Assembly (NCBI RefSeq): GCF_005222955.1
Contig: NZ_LWUA01000223.1
Location: 1 to 64,000, forward strand
Length of the DNA stretch: 64,000 nucleotides
Direction of reading: 5' to 3'
Origin: Blastococcus sp. CCUG 61487
GTDB taxonomy: Bacteria; Actinomycetota; Actinomycetes; Mycobacteriales; Geodermatophilaceae
In this document: positions 8,717 to 16,438 of the stretch, in pieces
Layout of the letters: every line of letters starts with the position of its first letter
How positions within the stretch are numbered: the stretch's first letter is position 1
Translations under genes and position numbers: made by a program
Notes under the pieces: model-generated
Told to the model about the DNA's origin: nothing
The model's database searches: none
The model's input: only the letters and a program-made list of their open reading frames with translations

Positions 8717-9553
8717 GTGGACGACGTCGAGCTGCACGGTCGCACCCTGGGCGAGAGCGGCCCGCGGGTGGTGTTCCTGCACGGCCTCTTCGGTCAGGGC
8801 AAGAACTGGACGTCCGCGGCCAAGGGGCTGGCCGACAGGTACCGGGTCACCCTGCTGGACCTGCCCAACCACGGCAGCTCGCCGTGGACCGACCGGGTCG
8901 ACTACGTGGACATGGCGGAGGTCGTGGCCGCCGAGCTCACCGGGCTCGGCGAGCCGGTGACGCTGGTCGGCCACTCGATGGGGGGCAAGGTGGCGATGAC
9001 GCTGGCGCTGCGCCGCCCGGAGCTGCTGCGCGCCCTGGTCGTCGTCGACATCGCTCCGGTGGAGTACCCGGTCGAGGGCGGCCGGACCGACGACGCCGAC
9101 GAGGAGGCCTCGCCCTTCGGCGCCTTCATCGCGGCGATGAAGGCGATGGACCTCGACGCGCTGGAGACCCGCCAGGACGCGGACGACGCGCTGAAGCCCG
9201 CCGTCCCGAGCCGGATGGTGCGCAGCTTCCTGCTGCAGAGCCTGGTGCGCGAGGGCTCGGGCAGCGACGCCCGATGGCGCTGGCGGCTGAACCTCGACGT
9301 GCTCGGCCGGGACCTGGAGGAGCTGCGCGGCTTCCCCGAGCCCCCGCCGGGCGCCACCTTCGACGGGCCCGTGCTGTGGATCGCCGGCGCGAACTCCCAC
9401 TACGTGCTCCCCGAGGACCGGTCGCGGATGGACGAGCTCTTCCCGGCCACGCGGCTGGTGCGGGTCAAGGACGCCGGGCACTGGGTGCACTCCGAGCAGC
9501 CGGAGGTCTTCCTCCGGACAGTGCGCTGGTTCCTCTCCCAGGCGGTGGCCTGA
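8717..9553 (+). CDS. Alpha/beta hydrolase, YbfF-like esterase
   Basis: 278 residues from a GTG at 8717; an in-frame ATG at 8663 would add 18 unconserved residues. The oxyanion region is LHGLFGQGKNW, followed by LLDLPNHGSS (typical of the YbfF group). The nucleophile elbow is GHSMGG with Ser87, and the general base is in DAGHWVHSEQPE. It hydrolyses an ester or thioester; the natural substrate is unknown. It runs divergently from the helicase gene. The intervening 125 bases hold no obvious regulatory repeat. There is no signal peptide, so it should be cytoplasmic. Confidence 0.88.
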   Translation: MDDVELHGRTLGESGPRVVFLHGLFGQGKNWTSAAKGLADRYRVTLLDLPNHGSSPWTDRVDYVDMAEVVAAELTGLGEPVTLVGHSMGGKVAMTLALRRPELLRALVVVDIAPVEYPVEGGRTDDADEEASPFGAFIAAMKAMDLDALETRQDADDALKPAVPSRMVRSFLLQSLVREGSGSDARWRWRLNLDVLGRDLEELRGFPEPPPGATFDGPVLWIAGANSHYVLPEDRSRMDELFPATRLVRVKDAGHWVHSEQPEVFLRTVRWFLSQAVA

Positions 9554-9686
9554 CCCGCGCGTCGCAGCTGCCCCGTCCGGGTAGTGGCGCAGCGCGTCGG
9601 ACCGGTACCGCGGCGGCGGGCCGTCAGGATGGGCGCGACCACCGACGACGTCCCGCGCGAGCCGCGCAGCGAGCAGGAGCGACCCG

Positions 9687-10130
9687 ATGACCCAGCCCGG
9701 TCCGCACGAGCCCGGCAACGGCGACCCCTACCGCCAGCCGGGCGGATACGGCCAGCCGGGTGGCTACGGCCAGGCACCCGGCCAGGCACCCGACCAGCTG
9801 CCCGGCCAGCCGGGCCCCTACGGCCCGCCCGCGGGATACCCGCAGGGCTACGGGCAGCCCTACGGCGGTTATCCGTACGGCTACCTCCCGCCGCAGCGCA
9901 CGAACGGCATGGCGATCGCCTCGCTGGTGCTCGGCATCCTGTGGCTCTACTGGATCGGCAGCATCCTGGCGCTGATCTTCGGCTACATCGCCAAGCGGCA
10001 GATCCAGGAGCGGAACGAGACCGGCGGCGGCATGGCCACGGCGGGCATCGTGCTCGGCTGGATCGGCATCGGCTTCCTGGTGCTGTTCATCGTGCTCGGG
10101 ATCGCCTCGGCGTCGTCCACCGGGTGGTGA
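9687..10130 (+). CDS. DUF4190 membrane protein with Gly/Pro/Tyr-rich N-terminus
   Basis: 147 residues, with an AGGAG ribosome site ahead of the ATG. The first 70 residues are a low-complexity cytoplasmic tail rich in Gln-Pro-Gly-Tyr. Two membrane segments follow (MAIASLVLGILWLYWIGSILAL and the helix around GIGFLVLFIVLGIA), linked by FGYIAKRQI, the DUF4190 signature. Such proteins are common in actinobacteria with no settled function. The Pro/Gly/Tyr tail may act as a disordered scaffold; this is inference. It sits 51 bases before the AraC gene. Confidence 0.82.
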   Translation: MTQPGPHEPGNGDPYRQPGGYGQPGGYGQAPGQAPDQLPGQPGPYGPPAGYPQGYGQPYGGYPYGYLPPQRTNGMAIASLVLGILWLYWIGSILALIFGYIAKRQIQERNETGGGMATAGIVLGWIGIGFLVLFIVLGIASASSTGW

Positions 10131-10181
10131 ACCCGCCGTCCGCCCCGTGACACGGCCGCGCGGGGCTGTGACGATGCCGGC

Positions 10182-11033
10182 ATGCGGCAGGAGTCGGTGG
10201 TGCACCGGGTCCACCCGGCCCTGCGCCCGTACGTCGCCGCGGCGGTCGGCTACCGGCACGAGGGGCTGCCGCCCGGCGAGCACCTGGGCCTGCCCTCGCC
10301 GTTCCTGACCGTCGTCGTCCCGCTCGACGAGCCCATCGAACTGGCCGCGCACCCCGATCCCGACCAGGCGCCGGGGCGCTACGACGCGCTGGTCGGTGGC
10401 CTGCACACCCGGCCGGCGCGGATCGTCCACCCGGGGCGGCAGGTCGGGGTCCAGCTCTCGCTGACCCCGGCCGGCGCCCGCGCGCTGCTGGGCTGCCCCG
10501 CGGGCGCGCTGGCCTCGCTCGACGCGCCGCTGGACGACGTCCTCGGGCAGGCGGCCCGTGACCTGGTCGACCGGGTCCGGGCGGCACCCGACTGGCCGGC
10601 GCGCTTCGCCGCGCTCGAGCAGGTGCTGCTCCGCCGGGCGGGGGACGACGGCCTGCGTCCCGAGGTGGCGGAGGCCTGGCGGTTGACGACGGCGGCCCAC
10701 GGCCGGCTCCGCGTCGCCGACGTCGCCCGCCGCGTGGGCTGGTCGCCGCGGCACCTCGAGCAGCGGTTCCGCAGCGAGACCGGGCTGAGCCCCAAGGAGG
10801 CGGCGCGGGTGGCCCGGTTCGACGTCGCCCGCCGGGCGCTGGCCCGCCGGGTCGCGAGCGGCCGCTCGCCCGACCTGGCCGGTCTCGCCGCCGGTGGCGG
10901 CTTCACCGACCAGGCCCACCTGACCCGCGAGTGGCGCTCGTTCACCGGCCTGCCGCCCACGCGCTGGCTCGCCGCGGAGTTCGGATTCGTCCAAGACACC
11001 CGCGCACTCGACGCGGCACTCTCCGAGCCATGA
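10182..11033 (+). CDS. AraC-family transcriptional regulator
   Basis: 283 residues. The C-terminal third carries the paired helix-turn-helix region: RLRVADVARRVGWSPRHLEQ followed by FRSETGLSPKEAARV, and a second helix pair at LAAGGGFTDQAHLTREW. The N-terminal 170 residues match the style of the DUF6597-type cupin-like domain found in many actinobacterial AraC proteins. Its stop overlaps the next start (ATGA at 11030-11033), so it is translationally coupled to a VOC protein. It may sense a small molecule handled by that protein. The inducer is unknown. Confidence 0.88.
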   Translation: MRQESVVHRVHPALRPYVAAAVGYRHEGLPPGEHLGLPSPFLTVVVPLDEPIELAAHPDPDQAPGRYDALVGGLHTRPARIVHPGRQVGVQLSLTPAGARALLGCPAGALASLDAPLDDVLGQAARDLVDRVRAAPDWPARFAALEQVLLRRAGDDGLRPEVAEAWRLTTAAHGRLRVADVARRVGWSPRHLEQRFRSETGLSPKEAARVARFDVARRALARRVASGRSPDLAGLAAGGGFTDQAHLTREWRSFTGLPPTRWLAAEFGFVQDTRALDAALSEP

Positions 11034-11437
11034 CGACACCATCGCCCCAGGTCTGGCCCGCCTTCCGCGCGCGGGATGCCCGCGCCCTCATCCGCTTCCT
11101 GGTCGACGCCTTCGGCTTCGAGGAGACGGTCGTGTACGGCGACGGCGACCGGGTCGACCACGCCCAGCTCGACTGGCCCGAGGGCGGCGGGGTGATGCTC
11201 GGCTCGGTCAGGGACGACCCGGACGACGCGTGGCCGGCCACCCCGGGCACCGCGGCCATCTACGTGGTCACCGCCGACCCGGCCGCCGTCCACGCGCGAG
11301 CCGTCGCTGCCGGTGCGTCGGTGGTTCGGGGCCTGAGCACCACCGACTACGGCTCGCAGGAGTTCGCGGCCCGCGACCCCGAGGGCAACCGCTGGTCGTT
11401 CGGCACCTACGCGGGGGAGCCGCGCCGGCCGCGGTGA
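11030..11437 (+). CDS. VOC-family (glyoxalase/bleomycin-resistance fold) protein
   Basis: 135 residues from the ATG that overlaps the AraC stop by 4 bases; longer reading of the frame only covers the AraC gene. The fold shows the paired beta-alpha-beta-beta-beta halves: [20 protein letters not shown], then a second half ending [15 protein letters not shown]. That pattern is typical of PhnB-like VOC proteins. Such proteins bind metals or sequester small toxic ligands. Metal residues cannot be fixed with confidence here. Coupling to the AraC regulator suggests a self-contained sensing and detoxification pair, which is inference. Confidence 0.83.
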   Translation: MTTPSPQVWPAFRARDARALIRFLVDAFGFEETVVYGDGDRVDHAQLDWPEGGGVMLGSVRDDPDDAWPATPGTAAIYVVTADPAAVHARAVAAGASVVRGLSTTDYGSQEFAARDPEGNRWSFGTYAGEPRRPR

Positions 11438-11456
11438 GCGGCTCTACGGTCCGGGC

Positions 11457-11792
11457 GTGACAGTCTCGCGCTCGATCGTCCTGTTCGTCCTCGCCGCGCT
11501 GGCCGAGATCGGTGGCGCCTGGCTGATCTGGCAGGGCGTGCGCGAAGCCCGCGGCTGGCTGTGGATCGGTGCCGGCGTGCTCGCCCTCGGGGCGTACGGA
11601 TTCGTCGCCACGCTCCAGCCCGATGCCCACTTCGGTCGGATCCTCGCGGCGTACGGCGGGGTCTTCGTCGCGGGCTCGCTGCTCTGGGGCATGGCCGTCG
11701 ACGGCTTCCGGCCGGACCGGTACGACGTGGCCGGTGCGCTGCTGTGCCTGGTCGGCGTCGCGGTGATCATGTACGCGCCCCGCGCCGGCTGA
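11457..11792 (+). CDS. YnfA family (UPF0060) small membrane protein
   Basis: 111 residues from a GTG at 11457, 19 bases after the VOC gene. The protein is four closely spaced hydrophobic helices: [19 protein letters not shown], then [32 protein letters not shown] and [16 protein letters not shown]. The AEIGG and AYGG motifs are those of the UPF0060/YnfA family, which resembles small multidrug resistance transporters. Function in actinobacteria is not settled. A perfect palindrome begins six bases after its stop and may terminate transcription. Confidence 0.9.
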   Translation: MTVSRSIVLFVLAALAEIGGAWLIWQGVREARGWLWIGAGVLALGAYGFVATLQPDAHFGRILAAYGGVFVAGSLLWGMAVDGFRPDRYDVAGALLCLVGVAVIMYAPRAG

Positions 11793-11797
11793 CCCCC

Positions 11798-11825
11798 AGG
11801 GGCAGAAATGGCCATTTCTGCCCCT
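11798..11825. repeat. Perfect 28-bp palindrome, copy 1
   Basis: Arms AGGGGCAGAAATGG and CCATTTCTGCCCCT meet with no spacer, so it is a true two-fold palindrome. It lies between the stops of the convergent genes ynfA-like and the DUF559 gene, whose TAG stop overlaps its edge. A second copy with a 26-bp core occurs at 12730-12755, just outside the 5' end of the same DUF559 gene. It could be a bidirectional terminator or a repeat element. Confidence 0.85.
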
Positions 11826-12681
11826 AGGCGAGAGCGGCTCGGATGCGGGCGACGACGGCATCGAGGTCCCGGAGGTCCGCCGCGCTCAGCCGGATCACCG
11901 TCCATCCGGCCCTCCGCAGCCGCGCATACCGCGCATCGTCACGGACGATCTGGTCCTCCTCGAAGTGGTAGGCCCCCTCGTACTCCACGGCGAGGCGTGC
12001 CTCGGGGAACGCCAGATCGACGTGCACCAGACCCTCGTGCGTCTCGATCTCGTACTGGAGAACAGGCTGGAGCCCGGCCATGACCAAGGCCACCCGGACG
12101 CGTGATTCGGGCGGTGACGCGGCACGAGGATCGATGAGGCCGACGGCGCGTCGCACGCGGGTCACGCCCCACCGTCCTGCTCCCGACCGCACCATCGAGT
12201 CGAGGGCGGCCTGGTCCACGGAACCGGCACGGACCATGGCGTCCAGCGCGCTCACCGCGGTTCCCAGCGATTCCAGCGCGGCCACGTCCCACGCCGTCCG
12301 CAGCGCAGAGGTCACCGGCACGCCGTCGGCATCGCGAACCACCGGCACTGGAGTCCGGCTGCGGTGGACCCGGACGCCCCGGGGCCTTTTCCACTCGACG
12401 TCGGGCGGGCGCACGCCCGTGACCGGGTCGCTCGCCGCGGCGAAGGGGGCGCCGTACCAAGCGGCCGCCGAGTAACCGCCGATAGCCAGGCCGGCGGGCA
12501 GGAGGAGGGCGACGCCGCGGCACCGGAGGCGGTGATCGAACGGGAGGCCGGGATCGGCGTAGACCCCTTGCACGAGGCGGCGATAACTGCGTCTGCGCAG
12601 TTGCTTCTCGGTCAGCGCCCCAGCGGCGATGGCGTGGCTTCCGACGAAGACCCCGGGGAGGAGGCGAAGGCGCTCAGGCAC
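11824..12681 (-). CDS. AbiEi-like winged-helix protein with C-terminal DUF559 nuclease-like domain
   Basis: 285 residues using the GTG at 12681; the frame is open to 12810, but that part only covers the upstream palindrome. The N-terminus (ALTEKQLRRRSYRRLVQGVYADP) has the wing and turn typical of AbiEi-type antitoxin or regulator domains. The C-terminus (HVDLAFPEARLAVEYEG, then DDARYARLRRAGWTVIRLS) follows the Vsr/DUF559 PD-(D/E)XK-like pattern with Asp, Glu and a downstream Arg/Trp motif. No AbiEii toxin gene is adjacent. Such solitary genes are abundant in actinobacteria and unexplained. Two copies of a near-identical palindrome bracket this gene. Start confidence is moderate because no clear ribosome site is present. 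Confidence 0.75.
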   Translation of the reverse strand: MPERLRLLPGVFVGSHAIAAGALTEKQLRRRSYRRLVQGVYADPGLPFDHRLRCRGVALLLPAGLAIGGYSAAAWYGAPFAAASDPVTGVRPPDVEWKRPRGVRVHRSRTPVPVVRDADGVPVTSALRTAWDVAALESLGTAVSALDAMVRAGSVDQAALDSMVRSGAGRWGVTRVRRAVGLIDPRAASPPESRVRVALVMAGLQPVLQYEIETHEGLVHVDLAFPEARLAVEYEGAYHFEEDQIVRDDARYARLRRAGWTVIRLSAADLRDLDAVVARIRAALA

Positions 12682-12729
12682 GGTCCGAGCTTGGTGGACT
12701 CGGCGCGGGTGGCGTGTGCGTCGTCCACA

Positions 12730-12755
12730 GGGGCAGAAATGGCCATTTCTGCCCC
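12730..12755. repeat. Perfect 26-bp palindrome, copy 2
   Basis: Arms GGGGCAGAAATGG and CCATTTCTGCCCC, identical to the core of the element at 11798-11825. It lies in the divergent region between the DUF559 gene and the TetR gene, so here it cannot be a simple shared terminator. The two copies are 930 bp apart and flank one gene. Confidence 0.85.
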
Positions 12756-12784
12756 CGGGAGGTTCGCCACATCCGGTACATCCG

Positions 12785-12813
12785 TGTATCCGATGCACCG
12801 CCGTATCCAATAC
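12785..12813. promoter_or_regulatory. Candidate TetR operator/promoter region
   Basis: Just ahead of the TetR start lie two direct GTATCC repeats and an inverted TGTAT...ATACA pair in a locally AT-richer stretch. Autoregulation by the adjacent TetR protein is typical of TetR-transporter pairs. The assignment rests on position and weak symmetry only. Confidence 0.3.
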
Positions 12814-12824
12814 AGTGCTGCATC

Positions 12825-13454
12825 GTGAGCACGGACGCCCTGGAGGCCCGCCCCAAGCGGCGCCGCGCCGAGACCGTCGAGCGGCTGCTCGACGCGGCCC
12901 TGGAGACGTTCGCCGAGCTGGGGTTCGCCGCCGCCAGCGTCGAGGACATCTGCCGCCGCGGCGGCTTCACCCGCGGCGCGTTCTACTCGAGCTTCCGCAC
13001 CAAGGACGAGCTGTTCGCCGCCCTGTTCGCGCGGGAGACCGGCCGCGAGCTGGCGCTCGCCGAGCAGCAGCTGGTCGGCGTCGAGCACGAGGACGACCCG
13101 GTCACCGCCGCCGTCGAGCGCTGCCTGATCGTGTACCGCTCCGACCGCCTCTGGATCCTGGCCCGCGCCGAGTTCGCCCTGCACGCCGCCCGGCACCCCG
13201 AGGCGGCGGTCGCGCTGCGCGAGCACGAGGACGCCCTGCTCGACCGGACGGTGGCGCTGATCGAGAACACCCTCGCGCGCACCGGGTTGCGACTCACCCT
13301 CCCGGCCCGCGAGCTCGCCAGCATCCTGGTCGCGCTGCACGACGGCCTTGCGTTCCGCGATGTCGTCCGCACCTCCGACGGGCGCACCGAGCCCTCCACC
13401 GACCTCGTCCGCACCGCCCTGCTGCGCGTCCTGCGCGCGGTCACCACCGGCTGA
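12825..13454 (+). CDS. TetR-family transcriptional regulator
   Basis: 209 residues from the GTG at 12825, directly before the Arg/Lys-rich leader RPKRRRAETVERLLDAAL. The helix-turn-helix is DICRRGGFTRGAFYSSFRTK near residues 40-60, a clear TetR_N signature. The C-terminal ligand domain is helical and unassigned. The MMPL transporter gene follows 21 bases later on the same strand, so this protein most likely represses an operon that includes its own gene and the exporter. The inducer is probably a lipophilic transporter substrate; this is inference. Confidence 0.9.
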   Translation: MSTDALEARPKRRRAETVERLLDAALETFAELGFAAASVEDICRRGGFTRGAFYSSFRTKDELFAALFARETGRELALAEQQLVGVEHEDDPVTAAVERCLIVYRSDRLWILARAEFALHAARHPEAAVALREHEDALLDRTVALIENTLARTGLRLTLPARELASILVALHDGLAFRDVVRTSDGRTEPSTDLVRTALLRVLRAVTTG

Positions 13455-13475
13455 TCCGAGAGAAGACCGCACCCC

Positions 13476-15725
13476 ATGGCACACCTGCTGGCCCGGCTGG
13501 GCCGCGCCTCCTTCCGCCGCCGTCGCCTCGTGACGGCGGTGTGGGCGGGCCTGCTCGCCGTCGTCATCGCCCTGCTGGCCACCGTGGGTGGGGCGTTCGA
13601 CGACGAGTTCACGATCCCCGGCTCGCCGTCGCAGGACGCCCTGGACCGGCTCGAGGAGCTGTCGCCGGAGGCCGCCGGCGCCGGCGCCCAGCTGGTGTTC
13701 GTCGCCCCCGAGGGGCAGACGGTGCTCGAGCCGGAGTTCGCGACGGCCATCGAGGAGTCGGTGGCCGAGGCCGCCGAGGCGCCGCAGGTCGGCAGCGTGG
13801 CCAGCCCGTTCGACACGCTGACGATCAGCGAGGACGGGCGGGCCGCCCTCGCCCAGGTGCAGTACGACGTCAGCCTCGAGTTCCTCGAGGAGGGCTCGAT
13901 CGACGCGCTGATCGGGACGACGGCCCCGGCCGAGGACGCCGGCCTCGAGACCGCCGTCGGGGGCGACGCGTTCGGCATGACCGGCGTCGCGGTGGGCCCG
14001 CTGGAGTTCATCGGCGTCGCCGTCGCCGTCCTCGTCCTCGTGCTGACCTTCGGCTCGCTGCTGGCGGCCGGCATGAACCTGCTCATCGCGCTGATCGGCA
14101 TCGCCGTCGGCATCGGCGGGCTGCTGCTGGTGTCCAACGTGATCACGCTGTCGTCGACGGCGCCGACGCTGGCGCTGATGATCGGCCTGGCCGTCGGCAT
14201 CGACTACACGCTGTTCATCCTGTCGCGGCACCGCACCCAGCTGGCCGCGGGCATGGACCCCGAGGAGTCGGCCGGCCGGGCGGTCGGCACCGCGGGCTCG
14301 GCGGTGGTGTTCGCCGGGCTGACGGTGATCGTCGCGCTGTCGGGTCTGGCCGTCGTCGGCATCCCCTTCCTCACCGTCATGGGCATCGGCGCGGCCGGGA
14401 CCGTGCTGGTCGCCGTCCTGGTGGCGCTCACCCTGCTGCCCGCGCTGCTCGGCTTCGCCGGAGCCCGGCTGGCGCCGAAGCCCGGCTCGCGCGCCGCCCG
14501 GCGCGAGGAGGCCACGGCGCGGGAGGACGGCGCCGGGGGCTCGCTGGGCGCCCGGTGGGCGGCGCTGATCACCCGGCGGCCGCTGGTGACGGTGCTGGCG
14601 GCGCTGGCCGCCCTCCTCGTCCTCGCGCTGCCCGCCCCCCAGCTCGAGCTCGCCCTGCCGGACAACTCCGCGGCGGCCGAGGACACCCCGCAGCGACAGG
14701 CCTACGACCTGGTCAGCGAGTACTTCGGCCCGGGCCTCAACGGGCCGCTCGTCGTGCTGGTGGAGGGCATGGACCCCGCGACCGCCGAGCAGGCGCTGGG
14801 CGAGATCGCGGTCGCGATCGGCGGCGAGCCCACCGACACCCTCGGTGAGTTCGAGGGCGGTGTGGACGGCGTCCGCTTCGCCCAGCCCACCCCGCTGCCC
14901 GACGGCTCCTCGGCGCTGGTCAGCGTGATCCCGGAGACCGGCCCGCAGGACGAGGCGACCCACGACGTGGTCACCGACCTGCGTGCCGTGGCCGCCGACC
15001 TGGAGGCCGCCACCGGCACGGAGCTGGCGGTGACCGGCCAGACGGCCATCGCGATCGACATCTCCGACCGGCTGGCCGACGCGCTGCTGCCGTTCGCGCT
15101 CGTCGTCGTCGGGCTCGCGCTGGTCCTCCTGCTGCTGGTCTTCCGCTCGGTGCTGGTGCCGATCAAGGCCGCCGTCGGGTTCCTGCTCTCGGTCGCCGCC
15201 TCGTTCGGCGCGGTGGTGGCGGTCTTCCAGTGGGGCTGGCTGTCCGACGTGCTCGGCGTCCCGGCCACCGGCCCGGTGATCAGCTTCCTGCCGATCATGC
15301 TGATGGCGATCCTCTTCGGCCTGGCGATGGACTACGAGGTCTTCCTGGTCTCGCGGATGCGCGAGGCGTACGTGCACGGTGCCGAGCCGCGCGAGGCGGT
15401 GGTCACCGGCGCCCGGCACACCTCCCGGGTGGTCGTCGCGGCGGCGCTGATCATGTTCTCGGTGTTCGCGAGCTTCGTGAGCATCGAGGACGTCACGGTC
15501 AAGGCGGTCGCCTTCGGGCTCGCGATCGGCGTCCTGGTCGACGCGTTCCTGGTCCGGATGACGCTGGTGCCCGCCGTCCTCGCTCTGCTCGGCCACTCGG
15601 CCTGGTGGCTGCCGCGGTGGCTGGACCGGGTGCTGCCGGACCTCGACGTCGAGGGCGCGCGGCTCGGCCCGGTCGAGCCGGATCGGCCCACGACGCGCGA
15701 GCCGGTCGGCGCGCCCACCGGCTGA
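13476..15725 (+). CDS. MMPL-family RND transporter
   Basis: 749 residues with the two-fold RND layout: a first transmembrane helix, an extracytoplasmic domain, five or six helices, then a repeat of the same. Proton-relay Asp-Tyr pairs are visible in both halves (GLAVGIDYTLFILSRHR and GLAMDYEVFLVSRMRE), as in MmpL3. The length is short for mycobacterial MmpL but normal for the compact actinobacterial type. It exports lipids or hydrophobic compounds using the proton gradient. It follows a TetR gene by 21 bases and probably shares its control. The C-terminal tail after the last helix is about 45 residues and unremarkable. Confidence 0.92.
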   Translation: MAHLLARLGRASFRRRRLVTAVWAGLLAVVIALLATVGGAFDDEFTIPGSPSQDALDRLEELSPEAAGAGAQLVFVAPEGQTVLEPEFATAIEESVAEAAEAPQVGSVASPFDTLTISEDGRAALAQVQYDVSLEFLEEGSIDALIGTTAPAEDAGLETAVGGDAFGMTGVAVGPLEFIGVAVAVLVLVLTFGSLLAAGMNLLIALIGIAVGIGGLLLVSNVITLSSTAPTLALMIGLAVGIDYTLFILSRHRTQLAAGMDPEESAGRAVGTAGSAVVFAGLTVIVALSGLAVVGIPFLTVMGIGAAGTVLVAVLVALTLLPALLGFAGARLAPKPGSRAARREEATAREDGAGGSLGARWAALITRRPLVTVLAALAALLVLALPAPQLELALPDNSAAAEDTPQRQAYDLVSEYFGPGLNGPLVVLVEGMDPATAEQALGEIAVAIGGEPTDTLGEFEGGVDGVRFAQPTPLPDGSSALVSVIPETGPQDEATHDVVTDLRAVAADLEAATGTELAVTGQTAIAIDISDRLADALLPFALVVVGLALVLLLLVFRSVLVPIKAAVGFLLSVAASFGAVVAVFQWGWLSDVLGVPATGPVISFLPIMLMAILFGLAMDYEVFLVSRMREAYVHGAEPREAVVTGARHTSRVVVAAALIMFSVFASFVSIEDVTVKAVAFGLAIGVLVDAFLVRMTLVPAVLALLGHSAWWLPRWLDRVLPDLDVEGARLGPVEPDRPTTREPVGAPTG

Positions 15726-15748
15726 GCGACACCCGGCAGACTGAGGTC

Positions 15749-16438
15749 GTGAACGGCAGCTCGCACGAGGAACCCGGCTACGAGGGCCCGCCGCCTTCCG
15801 GACCGCCGCCCGCCGGTCCACCGCCCGGTTACGGCCCTCCCCCGGGCTACGGGCCACAGCCCGGTTACGGCCCGCCGCCGGGTTACGGGCCGCCGCCCGG
15901 CTACGGCCCTCCCCCGGGCTACGGCCCGCCGCCCGGCTATGGTCCAGCGTCCGGTTACGGCCCGCCGCCCGGCTACGGCGCGCCGTACGGCTACCAGCCG
16001 GGCCCGGCCACCTGGCCGCACGGTCCGGGGCGGCCCGGGTCGGCGACCACCGCCGCCGTCCTGGGCTTCGTGACCGGCGGTCTCACCGCCTTTGTGGCGC
16101 TCGGCGCGCTGCTGGTCATGCTCGCCGACGGGGCCGGGGAGGTGTCGATGCTGCTGTTCCTCACCGGGGCCTTCAGCGCCACCGGGCTGATCCTCGGCGG
16201 GTTGCGGCTGCTGCGCCGCCAGGGCGTCGACCTGCTGTTCGTCTCGGCCCTCGTGGCCGTCGCTTCGCTGCTGATCATCCTGGTGGTGGGCAGCGGCGCG
16301 CTCTACGGCGAGGACGTCGACGTCCTCCGCGGCTTCGTGATCATGGGGCTGCCGCTGCCGGCGCTCACCGCCGTCTTCGCCAGGTCCCGTCCGACCGTCG
16401 GCTGGAGCACGGCCGGACAGGGTCCCGGACCGGCTTAG
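15749..16438 (+). CDS. Membrane protein with tandem GYGPPP-repeat tail
   Basis: 229 residues from the GTG at 15749; the frame is open into the MMPL gene, but that part is shadow. The first 90 residues are a near-perfect Pro-Gly-Tyr tandem repeat (unit PPPGYG). Four hydrophobic helices follow, around TTAAVLGFVTGGLTAFVALG, MLLFLTGAFSATGLILGG, LLFVSALVAVASLLIILVV and FVIMGLPLPALTAVF. It resembles other actinobacterial repeat-tailed membrane proteins, including the DUF4190 protein at 9.7 kb. Its function is unknown. It is convergent with the GGDEF gene, the stops overlapping by four bases (16435-16438). Confidence 0.8.
   Translation: MNGSSHEEPGYEGPPPSGPPPAGPPPGYGPPPGYGPQPGYGPPPGYGPPPGYGPPPGYGPPPGYGPASGYGPPPGYGAPYGYQPGPATWPHGPGRPGSATTAAVLGFVTGGLTAFVALGALLVMLADGAGEVSMLLFLTGAFSATGLILGGLRLLRRQGVDLLFVSALVAVASLLIILVVGSGALYGEDVDVLRGFVIMGLPLPALTAVFARSRPTVGWSTAGQGPGPA
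15826..15990 (+). repeat. In-frame 18-bp tandem repeats encoding GYGPPP
   Basis: About nine units of a roughly 18-bp sequence (GGCTACGGGCCGCCGCCC and variants) lie in tandem inside the membrane-protein gene. Units differ at synonymous positions and a few codons (PQP, PAS), so copy number may vary between strains by slippage or recombination. Confidence 0.85.

Noticed and set aside
12612-15857. A 1081-codon minus-strand open frame opposite the TetR and MMPL genes
   Set aside because: Composition is the Arg/Gly/Asp/Gln pattern of antisense frames, and the plus-strand genes are well supported.
15826-15990. Tandem repeats as a possible CRISPR array
   Set aside because: Repeats are contiguous, in frame and without spacers; they encode the GYGPPP tail.
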